Positions 52,501 to 64,000 of a stretch of DNA of 64,000 nucleotides are shown piece after piece. Numbering within the stretch: position 1 is the stretch's first letter; the number at the start of each line of letters is the position of its first letter. Origin of the DNA: Montifringilla adamsi (lineage: Eukaryota > Chordata > Aves > Passeriformes > Passeridae); the NCBI GenBank assembly GCA_017590115.1, contig JAGGNK010006448.1, positions 3,145,987 through 3,209,986 on the forward strand. The letters are read 5' to 3'. Position numbers and translations under genes: made by a program. The notes under the pieces were generated by a model. It ran no database searches. It saw only the letters and a program-made list of their open reading frames with translations, and was not told the DNA's origin.

Positions 52501-55500
52501 TGAAGTGCATTAACAATGTCATTAGAGAAAGCAAATCAGCATGGTATTACTCTTCTAGAACAGGGTTTCCTTCTGTTTCAGCCTCCAAAATTACTCTGTA
52601 TAAACCTACATTCCACATGCTCTGGCTTATAGCCTTCTCACTTGGAAGGTGTTTCAAAGTTTTCTGTTCAGTAGGAGGGCATTTTGTACAATGACACACA
52701 GACTTCACCAGTTCTGGATAGGAATTTGTTGGGGATGGCTCAGGACAGCAAAAAAATGCTTCTGAACTTCCATGCACCAGCACTGTAAAGAAATCATTTG
52801 ATTGTGTCATCAAGTCTTTAGAGTTTAAAGAGGTTTGAGGGATGATATGATTGCTGGTTTTGAGTGGGTATTTGTTGTCAAGATGCATTTGAGACACTTG
52901 TTCAAAAACACTACTGTTCATGTAATCATTTGGGTCCAGCAGATGTACATAAGCCTGATGCAACAGTAGCTAAAGGAAAAACAAAGAACGAAGGAAGATG
53001 CTGCTTGCCATCTGATAGACAACCACTATCAGAGAGCATGACAGATGAAATTCTCTACTTGGTCACATCTTAAACTCCTCTCAAATGCAGTTATGTCCTT
53101 CATTTTTCAAGCCCTCAATTTCTTTCATGTTTTGCTTCATTCCACACCTAGGCAGTGCTACCAACCAAATGTAGATAACCTAAGACTTCATTTTGGAAAG
53201 CAAATGTCACTTTCAACTCTTCTTGGAGTTCTCAATGTCTAAACATATACAGGGATATAGCCTTAGAAAAAGTCCCTTTTTACATATGCCCATGATTGGG
53301 ACCACATGTAAATTATTCCTACCTTCCAAGTGAAATAACATAAACCATTGGAACAGTTAGAAATTCTTGCACTATCACAGGATTGTATGGTGAGTTTCAC
53401 TTCTTTGAAATCTCTTTCCAAAAATAGGAGACTCAGAGGAACAGGAACCAAAGATACCAAGTCCCACAAACAGGTTTCTATTTTCAGTTAATAGCTAGTT
53501 TAACTAGAAATATATATTTTAGTACAAAACAGACCTCCCTCCAGTTTCTACATTATCTTTAAAGCCTTTGGCTTAAAGGAGTGCCCCATATTTTAAATTA
53601 AGGTCTGAATTGTGCCATGCCACTTTAGATCTACTGGGTGACAGCGCTGTTCCCCTCTGGGTCCTCTGCCCTGCAACTCAGCAAGTGTTTCTTCAGCTGC
53701 CAGCATCCTTCAGGCCCCAATCTCATCTCACAGCCATACCCATCAAGACCTGCCCTTGTAAAGGAAGCTCCATGGGATCTAGCTTCTAACACATGAGGAT
53801 TTGAAATGGAGACATTTTACCAACAGAGATTAACAGGAAGCTGTTATTTTGATTACAGAATGGCTTAGTGGTGCACAGTGTAAAGCTAATTCAAAATTTC
53901 CTGAAACTTACCAAGGACAGTTTATTTTAGATAACTTCTTTTGGAAGTGGCTTTTGCCACCCACACATTTCAAAAAGTAGGCAAGCTTATACTGGGCCTT
54001 GTTCAATTTTCCAAAACAAGATGGGTCACACTACAGTGGGGAAGAACTTGCAGAGGCAGGATGTATTCTCCCTTCCCAGCAAGACCCTCAGGACACAGCT
54101 GGGCTCTGAGGATACTGTAACCTCATCAGTGTGGAGTCTGCAGATACTGCTTGGTTTGCCTCATCCTGGACTGGGAGGCAGCTGAATGTTGACATTTATT
54201 GGTGCAGAAGTGGCATCACAGTGAAACAGCTGTATTACTTTTGAGACCTGTGACTCTCTTTCTTCATTACTCTTGCACAATGTTGTTGGCTCTTCTCACT
54301 ATTAGGTTTTAACTTTATAAGGAAGGACACTACTGTGCTTTGATCCTCGAGTGGCCTGCCAAAGAACATGCATTTTACAAGACTTGAAGGAGGAACTTGG
54401 TAGCATTTCCTGAAATGGAGATTGCTAAACCAAGCTTGTATGGGAGTTGATGTGAGTGAAAGGACTCAGAAGCGCATGGAATTTTTTTACGTGCTCTAGA
54501 GAGTTCAGGTAGTGTTGGACATTGCGACCACACTAATTGCACAAAGTGCAGGGTACAGAAAACAAACATTGTAGCATAGGGCATCCTTGTACCTCAGTTT
54601 TAAGTTTATGTTATTGGCAGCCATCTCCAGCTGAAGCAAGATTCAGAAAAGAGGCCTTGGATTATTTAGACATCTTCCATTCCATTTTCCATTCCTACTG
54701 CTTTGGCAAGGAAAGAGTTCTTCCATATTCAGCACAATAATGGCTTTCTTTTAGATACATTCTGCTTCTTCCCACCCTGCAAACCCCCCAAAAAATAAAA
54801 AAGAAAATACTTGCTTTATTATCACAAAGCAAGCAATATTCACATATCAAAACCAAACAGTGTAATTGGTTTATGAAATAGATTATTTGGCAAAATAGAC
54901 TGCATTTGCTAGAGATGGGATTTAGTGGCACAAAAGAAGCCCATTCGATTTGGTTTTTAAGGTTTTCATATATTTTGGCTGCCACAAATCTGCTCTGCAG
55001 TCAGAGATACTACTTTAATCTATACTGATTGAGAATTTATACTGGTATTTTAATATAAAACCTGTTCAAGGAATACCTAGAAACAGGTTTTTCTTTCTGT
55101 AGAGCTGATACGTGAGAGGAACTGAAACTTTCTGGCAGGTGAAAAAAGGTGAAAAAGAGGTGAAAAGAGGTCTCTATTCAATAAAGAGCAGGAAGTCAGC
55201 TTTATTTTCCTCTTATACCAAGATATATTGACAGTGATGCTATTGCAGGTAACAAAGTAAAACCTTCATAAAAAACATGTAGGTGGGACCCTCCATTCAG
55301 GCTCGAATGAAACAAAGGCCATGCTGTGGCACAGCATTTTAGAGGAGTAGTAAAAGGTGCCTTGGCATCATCACATAAGGCTGAACCAGATAGATTATTA
55401 GATTACTACGGTTTTTTGAGGTTTTTTTAGCATGGCATTATTCTATCACCTCTGTTTATTATTTTACTCTACCATTTATCCTCGTAGATTTTCCCACAGA

Positions 55501-58500
55501 TGAAGGGAGCAATCATAACAGGCAGCTGTGGCCAAGGGATGCTCTTTCCATCTATAGAAGTAGTGAAGAGCAAGGTCTGCTGTGCATGGAGGGTGAGGTA
55601 GAAAGGAAAAATGGACAAACACCACTGTCAGCGCTTCTTTTAGCCTGGGTCTTCATCATGAATGGAGAAAAGTCAAAGTCTGGCAAGCATGGGTTGGTCC
55701 TTGGGCTCTAGTAACAGAAGAGGAGAATTCAGAAAGAAACTTGCAGAACAGGACGTTTGGATAATAAAGAGAAGTAAGTGGGCTCCAGAAGGGCAACACG
55801 AGCAACTTTTCATAAAAGAAGATGAAGTTAGGTGCAGGAGAGGCTGTGGTGAACCTCTTATCATGAGTTTATTGGCTCTGACAATGACCCATACGTTCCA
55901 TGCTGTGTCATTTTGAGCTCAAGCCAATGCCTAAGTTGTGTGACAGAAGCAATTTCAGTAGGGGAGCACTATAATCATTGCTGCACCATCAGTGGAAGAC
56001 AAAGTTAGAGGAAATTTCAAAGACCCCCTAGATATTTCACAGCTTTTAGGAAGGTAATTTCCATACTGTCATCTGGCACAGAACGTCTACAATGTATTAC
56101 TTGAATTACCTGGTATGGAACACCAATTGTTTAGTTCCTCTTCCTGATGGAGGAAAACTAATTGATTTCTTCTTCCTGCCACTGTTTGCTGAAGTGGGTT
56201 TAATAAATTAGATCCCAGAGAGAGTCTATGATATGTTTTTAACCAAACATAGTGAAGTGTAGCTTAACTTCAGTGATCATTTATGCTATGTTTATTGAGC
56301 GTGACAATAGATTAGATAATTTCAGCCAAGGACTTCCTCATTTCACCAGAATTGTTTGCATTAAATTTGGGCTTTATTAAAAGGCATTCTTTAGGGGGCA
56401 TATGAAATCCCATTCCTTAAAGTTTGAATTTTGCTTTCTCTTTTGCATTTTATGACTAGCTATAGCAAAGAATCTTCATTTAAGCCTCTTACAGTGTTCA
56501 CATTTAAAATTTTATTCAGACTTGTATGTGGGAGCAGAGATGGTAATGAATAGAAGGTGTGGAGTAATCTTGGGGGGGACAGTGAGCAGAAGTCACATGA
56601 ATAGAAAAATAAGAAAATAACTAATAATACCTAGCAACCCAATGGGGAAAAAAATTGTGCATGGCAACAGAAAGGAAGGACTTAACTGCAAAGAGAACAC
56701 TTGTTAGGAAAGGCAGACAAAGAGAAAGAAAATTCATAACCTAACAAGCCTCAGAAATAGGAAGGAGCAAGAATGAATTGATTAGTAACTTGGAAAAGCA
56801 AGCCAGCTAAAACCTATGCTGCACAAAACCAGCAAACAGCTTTACCACTTTACACAGCTATCAGTAAGGATGTGCACTAATTTTCTATGATCCAAAACAG
56901 GAGATGTAACAAATGTGTGGTCAACCTTGCCATTATACTTGGACTTTCAAAAGGAAAATCAAACTCAAATAATTCTGTTACAAAAACATGAGGCCCATTA
57001 CCTGAGTTAGAAGAAAATAGGCACTTGTATCCCTCATGGAACAGGACCTACCTTGCCCTATCAAGGACTCCAGATTTCTGAGAGTGTAGACAAAATTCAA
57101 CCAGTTAACAGCAGCAATGCACTATCAGAAAGTGGAGATTTATATCGGCTGGCAGCAGAAGAGCACGAGGAAATTCATTCTGCCAATTAGGTGCCCTTGT
57201 GGGGCAGCTTAGCTGGGGGTTTAACTTGCTGTCAGCATCATGTTGTTGGAAGCAGAACGAGGTGCTGACCACCACAGCATAAGAGGGGACATTTGCCCTC
57301 AGTCCCATTTAGAGCAACAGGATTGGAAACCTTTTTGCAAGGAGAAGTTCTTTGATAGCCTCACTGATGGGAATAGTTATATGCAGATGAATTTTTAGCT
57401 ATGCTAATCTTGGCAGCAAATGCCATGCAATCTTAAACCTTTTCAAAATTCTACTCATTGCAGCAAAGGTAAGAGATGTTAGCATAAGAGGATTGAAAAT
57501 AAAACATCACACAATGAAAAAGAAATTTATACTGCCCTGGGATTTCAGACTGAGAAGCTTTAATCACAATCACAATTTTAATCATATGGCTATTTCACCA
57601 TGGGACTATGGGGCAGAGCCAAGATTGTTTCAATGGCCTAATTATATGCATGTGGAGATTCTCCATTATTTGGGATAACTGAAACAGTGATGATGTACCA
57701 GACAGTCAATTATCATGTGTTATTTTGAACACCTTGACTTTTTGGAAATTCTTTTCTAATTTTTTTTTTAAATTTAGCTGTGGCAACAGCTTTTTAAGTA
57801 GAAAATAATCTTGAAATATTCCTCAGAAACTGCAGTTATTTCTTCATTTCCCCAGGAAAGTTGAAACTTCAATATCCTGAACCTTTTGAATGACACTTTT
57901 AAATGCAGGACTGAGGAAGATGTTAGACCTGGGGCATAAGTAAGAGATTAGTAGTTTATATTAGCTACAGATTAGTTATCAATATAAAAAATTGAAACTT
58001 CACTCCCCTCTAGCTGCTAGAAGGGAAAAGGAGCTTGCTGGCTTTTTTCCCAATTTTGGGAGCCTTCTTTAATTAAAAAAAATACTTCAACTTTTTATAG
58101 TCTGCCCCAACTTTGAAGTTGCTTTTATTTACAGCTTCAGTGCTGTCTGGAGTTTATAACCTACTCATCTGACCTCGATCTCAGGTCCCTCCTTTGCCAT
58201 CATTTTATGTGGGCTTTGGATGACTAACGTGGTGCCCAGAAGTCTCTCTGTCTTTTCTGGTTTACTGCAGCTGGGTCCCTGCTCACTAAGTGTTGTCTGA
58301 GCTGTTTGTAAGCAACAACTTTTTGCTGAAACAGAGTCCAGGAAGCAGAGGCTTGATTTTCTGACTGACTTCTGCTATCTCTGCTCTCTGCAGAGCAGCA
58401 GTGCTGTGCATGGGTAACCTCTGCTCCTTGGTGGCTCTTTTTATTTTTCACTCCTATTATATGGCTTTGTAAGAGCCTTGGGAAGCAATAATGCTTTCAG

Positions 58501-61500
58501 GAAAACAATGCTAGTAATTTAAATGGAATGGTCTTTGCTGGTTTCTTATTTCAGACTCAAAGGAAGTGCATGATTACGGTCATGATTTTCATTTAATGTA
58601 CTATTAAGTTTTATGCAAAAAGATGGGCTCAATTATTTCTGTGTGAAAGAACTTTCATTTCACAGGTGTTGGTAGTTATTCTTTTGGATTCCAAGTAAAT
58701 TTCATTTAAGAAAAGTAATACTTTTATTCTTCAAGATTTCTGGACATTGACAACAACACAGCAAAGGTTGGATTTTTTTGTTTGTTTTTTTTTTTAATTC
58801 TGCTACAGCATACTGGAGCATTGTGAAAGAATTACACATCCTTATGGGCTTTTCAGTTTCCATACACCTTCTGTTTCCTGGCATCAGCTTCTCTAGGATA
58901 GCTCATGTTCCAGAGAATAGAGAAATAATTTTTGGCAGCACTTTTCTCTTGTAAAAACAAACTTATCTGATTTTTCTGATAGGTGGGCTGGGAGTTCCAA
59001 AAATATTCTTTGTTCTTCTTGACTATTATAGTCTTAGCACATTTCATAAGGTTCACTGGATGTTCATTCCTCACCAGTATGTTTCTTTCACCAAAGGCCT
59101 TTTAATATCCTAGGCATGAATTGTCTGTATTTACTGCTTCATCGTTAATGTACATTGATTACCTTCCAACCAGTAACAGAATTGTGTCCCTACGACATTG
59201 TCTCCTTATGGACTGGACAGTTTGTGGGCATAAACAGTATTCTTTTCCTTTCATTTGCCAAAGGTGATGGTGCTCAACCTAGAGCCTCTTGCCACAAGAG
59301 TGAAATAATTCAAGTATGATGTTATTATATTCCTCAGGCACTTAAGAACCAGGAAAATACACCCTCTTCAGCTTCTCTGTCATAGGGACCACCTTTCCTG
59401 GATAATATTTGTCTAATAACCTCTACATTATGTTTTCCAGTGGTTTGTGAGGAGTTTGTACCATTGAAATAGCTAAAATTGAAAGACAGAACTGTTCCAT
59501 AATGGAAAGCCAGCAACAAGCACCTCTTTTTAAATCCAAACTTATTCTTCTCCTTTTTTCAGGACACTCATGACAAAGCTGGTTTTGTCAATTCTCTTTC
59601 AGATGTATTATTCTCTTGCTCCAGCTGCTCCACAGCTTGGTGAAGAAGGTTGTTTAGTTTTGCTTTTGTTGAAAAAGGCATTTCTGAGTCTCAATGCTGC
59701 CATCAAGTAACATTTCAAGAGCAGAACATAACTGAATCTGAGAGATTCCAATAAAACCTAAGATCTGTCAGATCTCACAGCATCCCTGGGTCTTTCATTT
59801 ATTTTGATCTAGATAGTCCCTTGAAGTTTTAGCTTCCCTGGGACTGTCCAAATTTCTTCAGAAGCTAACAGGTTCTTAATTAGGAGGATCTAAGTTTTCC
59901 TCAGCCTCAGTATGCCTGTTTGGTTCAATATTCACCCTGAACATTTGCTTTGCAGTGTTACAGTCTGCCTTGCTGTGGCATCACCATGTAGTATGGTCTT
60001 TTCATAGGACATATACTAAATTCAAATTTGGTCTTTGACAGTGGGAATTCTGTTCAGAGATTTTATGCAAATGTCAGCTTCTGATATAAAACTTTGGTTT
60101 TAAAAGTTTTAAAAGCTTTCTTGACATTTATAGGACTGATGGTCCACTCATCAGTATATAAGTCCTTTTCTTTGCTGGCTAGCCAGTAATCTCATTACTT
60201 CCCCATCATCATGTTCACATCAGCACCATGAAATACATCTTTATAGTCTGTTAAAATTCCTAACATGGCCTTAATTAACTCTACTCTTTCCTCTCTGTTT
60301 GGCTTTGCAGTAAAATATGTTATATGACACAATGCATAGACGAGCTACAAAAATTCCAAAAATATTTTGTTGTGAACAAGAAACTTGTGTTTTCCTGTTG
60401 GCACCATCACAGTTGCACAGTGCATCTCTAGTAGCTGCATTTCTCAAGTCAGACACTGCTTGCATCCTTGCACACAGCTCCACTGGATGTTTCTGCCACA
60501 CTCATGCCTTACTCAGCTTTGTTTGCTTCTTAATTAGATTTTATTCCTTGCTGTGAGTTTCACTAGCCCCCTGATCATATGTCTCATAAAGCACATGTTG
60601 GATTCTAAAGTAACGGGCCTACTTATTTCTATAAGAAAACCCTTTTCAGCAGGCACAGGGAGCACTCCAGCTAAATACAGTACAGCATGTTTTCTTGGAG
60701 ACTTCTGTAAGTCATGTTCCTCTTCCCAAGTTCTTTGAAAACTGCTCCTGTCTTTTCCCTGCCTATCTCTTCAGTGACTAAGAGTGAAATGACAATTTCT
60801 TGCTCTTGGCAGTACTAATTCTTAATCTTTGATGCTAAGTGATTTCTCACTCTGAAAATAGACTTCTTTTTTTATTTTTTTTTTACCCCCATAATAGTTC
60901 AAGGGCAAGAAACATTGTTGATTTTCACTGACATTCTCTCATGAAAATTTTGGCTTGGGCTTTGCAGCTACCTGCTTAATTAGTGAGTTAACCTGAATGA
61001 GACAGAAAGCTCCTACCTCTCACATGAGAGTTTATCTCATAGGAACTGGTATCTTTATGTCCATTTTACAAGCAGCATGCAAGAAGACAAACAGGACAGA
61101 TAACACCTGTGTGGTCAACATGAAATGTGGGTTAGATTTGTATTAGCCGCATTAGATTTTGTAATACTTGCCCTGTCATGGAGTCAGGAAAAGTGTCAAC
61201 TTGCTGTTCCATGGAAGTACTGTGATAAAGAATCAGGTTGTGAGAGCTGCACTGCAGTCATCTGCCCCCAGGATAAAATCACTTTTTTAGGTGTAGGTGG
61301 CTTTGTTCAAAGAACCGTGTCCACTTTTTAGCAGAAATGGGGACTTCTGTCCAAATTCAATATTAGGCATTATCTTGGCAATCAGCTTTGATTTTAAAAA
61401 TGTTTTTCCATGTAAATCACAGCTAGTCTGTGATGTTTTTTCCTGACATTTCCCTCGTTTGCTCCCTTTTTAAAAAAACTTTGATATTTAGACAGATTAC

Positions 61501-61900
61501 ATATGTCATCCAGAGCTTATGCCATGGACAGAAATAACAACAAGAAAGAATAGATTGGTCCCAAGGCACTGAGTCAAAATTAAAAACTAAATTATTTAAC
61601 TAAAATTACACAGATGAAAAAGTGAAAAATCTAAGTATTGAAATAGAATGGGTAATAAAAAAGTAAATACAAAATTGTATATGAAATCAATAAACCCATC
61701 TACTCCAAGGATACCAATGAGTGTCAGGGATATCCAGCTCCCCACAGCCTTGATAAGACTTAAATATTGCTGGAAATTCCTGCATCCTCCATTTCCAGCC
61801 TCAGGTGATGGTTTCTCTGCTGGTGCATGTTCTTGATTGTGGCTTGACTTCTTGCTGCACAGCTGCCCTCGTTAAAAGCAGATTCAATTTATGAACTGAG
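49596..61900. other. Non-coding stretch, no gene seen
   Basis: More than 12 kb without an assignable exon, RNA gene or clear transposon. Slightly GC-richer patches occur near 50500-51250, 53630-53760 and 58140-58440; none matches a family I know. A purine-rich imperfect repeat lies at 55138-55170. Reading frames reach 138 codons (minus strand, 52547-52963) without a recognisable domain. Confidence 0.5.
55138..55170. repeat. Imperfect GGTGAAAA(A)G tandem repeat
   Basis: Three imperfect units of about 10-11 bases (GGTGAAAAAA, GGTGAAAAAGA, GGTGAAAAGA) followed by GGT. This is a small purine-rich minisatellite. Confidence 0.75.
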
Positions 61901-62600
61901 CAGCTCTACCCTGCCAGTGGGTCATGGCAGGTACAGCTGATGCACAGAACAAGCAGAGCCCAGCGTTTCTCCTCCTGGCGCTCCCAGTGCAGCCCGGAGC
62001 TGCACAGCCCCCCACAGTGCTCAGCTGTGCTCCAGGGGAGCGCTGCCTGCCCTTACATGTGTTCCAATCCTCGGGCAGGTGTCCCTGGTGCCACCAGGAG
62101 AGCTGGATGTTTGCATGGCACAGCCCTTGGAGGATTCAGGTTCCACCGGGCTGGTTCCAGGGGGAGACAGGGCAGGGGCCATCAGTCCTCCAAAGGACTC
62201 CTGACAGGGACGCATCTGGATTAGCTCACATGGAGGGTGAGGAGATACCCTTTAGGGCATACTTAAGCACAGTGTCCTCAGCATTGACAAGGGATTTTTT
62301 CTTCACACAAGCCCTCAGCAGCCTGTTCTTCCACACAGACACAAAGGCTCTAAAAAGCCACAGCTTGCCCAGTGCTGTGCCAATAACTCTGACATCAGTG
62401 CTGAATACTGTGTTTGGGAATGCCGTCATCAAAAGATGGGTTGTAAGATATCAGTCCACAGTTATAAAACCTTTCTCTTTAGTGAAATGGGACAGAAAGT
62501 GGAAGAAACAGAGTAGCAGCTACAAAAAAAACTTTCATACTTTCTCCTTGCCTGCTCTCTCAGATACCCTCAATATCTGGTCATAACAGTAAAGGAACTC
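61901..62600. other. GC-richer patch with the longest open frame (220 codons)
   Basis: From about 61910 to 62250 the GC content rises well above the flanks. A plus-strand frame opens at an ATG at 61924 (context GTCATGG) and runs 220 codons to a stop ending at 62586. The product has no domain I recognise. Its first half is Pro/Cys/Trp-rich, as GC-rich non-coding DNA often gives, and its second half is Lys/Ser/Phe-rich, following the base composition shift. I therefore do not annotate a gene; an unrecognised old repeat is as likely. Confidence 0.35.
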
Positions 62601-64000
62601 ATAGATACTTTATTTATGAAAATCTAAAAATAAGCAAGCCCTTTAGATAACTGCATAAGCAGAAAAACAAAATTCACTTTTCTCCCTCAGTCTTAACTCC
62701 TGAGGACTTCACAGAGATGCTTAACCAGCTCTATGTGGTAGTTCAGTAATATGTTTACCATTTAAATCATTTGAGAACACAAATGGCTGGTAAACAGCTT
62801 ACTTCAATTTCTGATAAAAATGATGGAAGTAATCCAAGAATTCCTCATTTTCTTTTTTTACTTTTCCATTGTGATGGTTTGGAAGTTTTTCTCTCCTGCA
62901 TCCTTTTCAGCAGCTTCATAATTTCTGTCTTTCTGCAATCTGCTTCCTTTTAGGTTTGTTTTCCTCTGCTTATTTCCCTCCCACCTTTCATACCCTTTTT
63001 ATTTTTGCTCCCTTACTATTTCTGTCCCTCTTCCCACCTCATGCATGTACACACACACACACATGACCAGATACCCAGAGTCCTTTTGATATTTCCTTTT
63101 CTTCCCTCTCATCCCTTATTTTTCCTATGAGACAGCCAAGCCAAAAATGCCTCAAGAACAGCTTGTGCTCATGATATGTTAATACTACAAAAGCAGTCAC
63201 AGTCACCATATTTTCGCCAAGAGAGACACGGAAGATGAGTCTTTTTCCACTGACCACAGAAATTTCTGCTTCCTAAAATTCAAAATGCTCACCTGCTTCC
63301 TCCTCTGTCACTTAAAGTAGCACAGCTGCTCTCTAGCTGGATGAAGACAAATTTCAGGAGGGCTACAGTTCCCAGATGCATTTGTCCATGGCACAAGTGC
63401 AGGTTAAAAAGCAGTGATCCAACGACTGTTCCCCTAATTGTACAAAGTATCTCATAACCATGGAACAAGACAGCACCTGTCTGTCACAAAGTATTCACAA
63501 TCTGCATTAATCTAAGTAAATTATGAGACAAACAATGGGTGCGGAGAGAAAGGGACAGTCAAAGAGAGCAGTGAGAATTGTTTTTCACCATGATGGGACC
63601 CAGACTCAAAAAATCTGCACCGTAAACACTGTTAGAGAGCCAGATGCTCAACTCTTTGACAAAATTAATTCCTCCATGAAGTTCTTATGTTTACAAGACA
63701 CATAAAAACATTAACAAAGAAAAGAGAAAAATGTCTGTTGAAGTCATTTCTGGGAGGTTAGACTCCTTCTCTACCTCCTTTGCCCTGGGAGTCTCTCTCT
63801 TTTTGGCTGAAAAACCTGCAGTCCTTGTGCCTGTGAGCTCAGCAACTTTTAGTTCAGTGCATGAATGTTTTCAAGATTTCATCCTGAAATCTGATTCTCT
63901 TTAACATAGGAGAGGTATTTGATGATGTCCTTCTTTTTTGGAATATACATTCTAAGTAAAATTTCCAAATCTGTTGTCCATATTCCATTTCAGCAACCAT
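62601..64000. other. Non-coding stretch, no gene seen
   Basis: AT-rich sequence with pyrimidine-rich tracts near 62850-63030 and a CA microsatellite at 63049. No exon, RNA gene or transposon was recognised. Confidence 0.55.
63049..63062. repeat. (AC)7 microsatellite
   Basis: Seven perfect AC dinucleotides following ATGCATGT, a simple repeat. Confidence 0.88.

Noticed and set aside
52547..52963. 138-codon open frame on the minus strand
   Set aside because: It begins at a non-ATG codon, has no recognisable domain, and frames of this length are expected several times by chance in a window of this size and composition.
58200..58245. TGGTGCCCAGAAGT resembling a retroviral primer-binding site
   Set aside because: There is no LTR end immediately upstream and no retroviral coding sequence around it, so the partial match is probably chance.
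1..64000. Search for CRISPR arrays, operons, phage or bacterial defence systems
   Set aside because: No regularly spaced repeats, ribosome-binding sites or packed co-directional genes are present; the sequence is vertebrate nuclear DNA.

Overview
The window reads as nuclear DNA of a vertebrate, most likely a bird. It is AT-rich, has no CpG island, shows no closely packed reading frames, and has stop codons scattered through all six frames. The strongest organism signal is the repeats: CR1 LINE fragments with the avian-type 3' end, and LTRs that start and end like the abundant avian ERVL-type LTRs. The class (bird) is fairly secure. The order (neoavian or passerine) is only a guess from LTR type.

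Layout. 1-20.6 kb: unique-looking AT-rich DNA with one possible old LTR near 2.55-3.0 kb, a short AACT microsatellite and a small perfect-stem inverted repeat. 20.6-21.3 kb: a clear 5'-truncated CR1 on the minus strand. 21.3-27.8 kb: unique sequence with a 14-bp and a 36-bp tandem duplication and two short hairpins. 27.8-28.35 kb: an eroded ERVL-type LTR on the plus strand. 28.35-33.8 kb: unique. 33.8-35.15 kb: a repeat cluster of a second ERVL-type LTR (plus), abutting a CR1 ORF2 fragment (minus), then a GC-richer stretch, then another CR1 fragment (minus). 35.15-44.97 kb: unique, with a possible CR1 tail at 37.5 kb. 44.97-45.48 kb: a third LTR, of a different type with an AATAAA signal. 44.2-49.6 kb also carries three long A tracts, one of which may be the tail of a short retroposed sequence. 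49.6-64 kb: mostly unique, with a GC-richer patch near 61.9-62.25 kb and an AC microsatellite.

Genes. No protein-coding or RNA gene can be named with confidence. The window is best read as intergenic DNA or the inside of a very large intron. The best coding candidate is a single possible exon on the minus strand near 48.34-48.63 kb, with a splice-acceptor-like sequence and coding-like codon use, but I do not recognise its protein. No operon, CRISPR array, phage or bacterial-type system is present, and I found no convincing new biological system.
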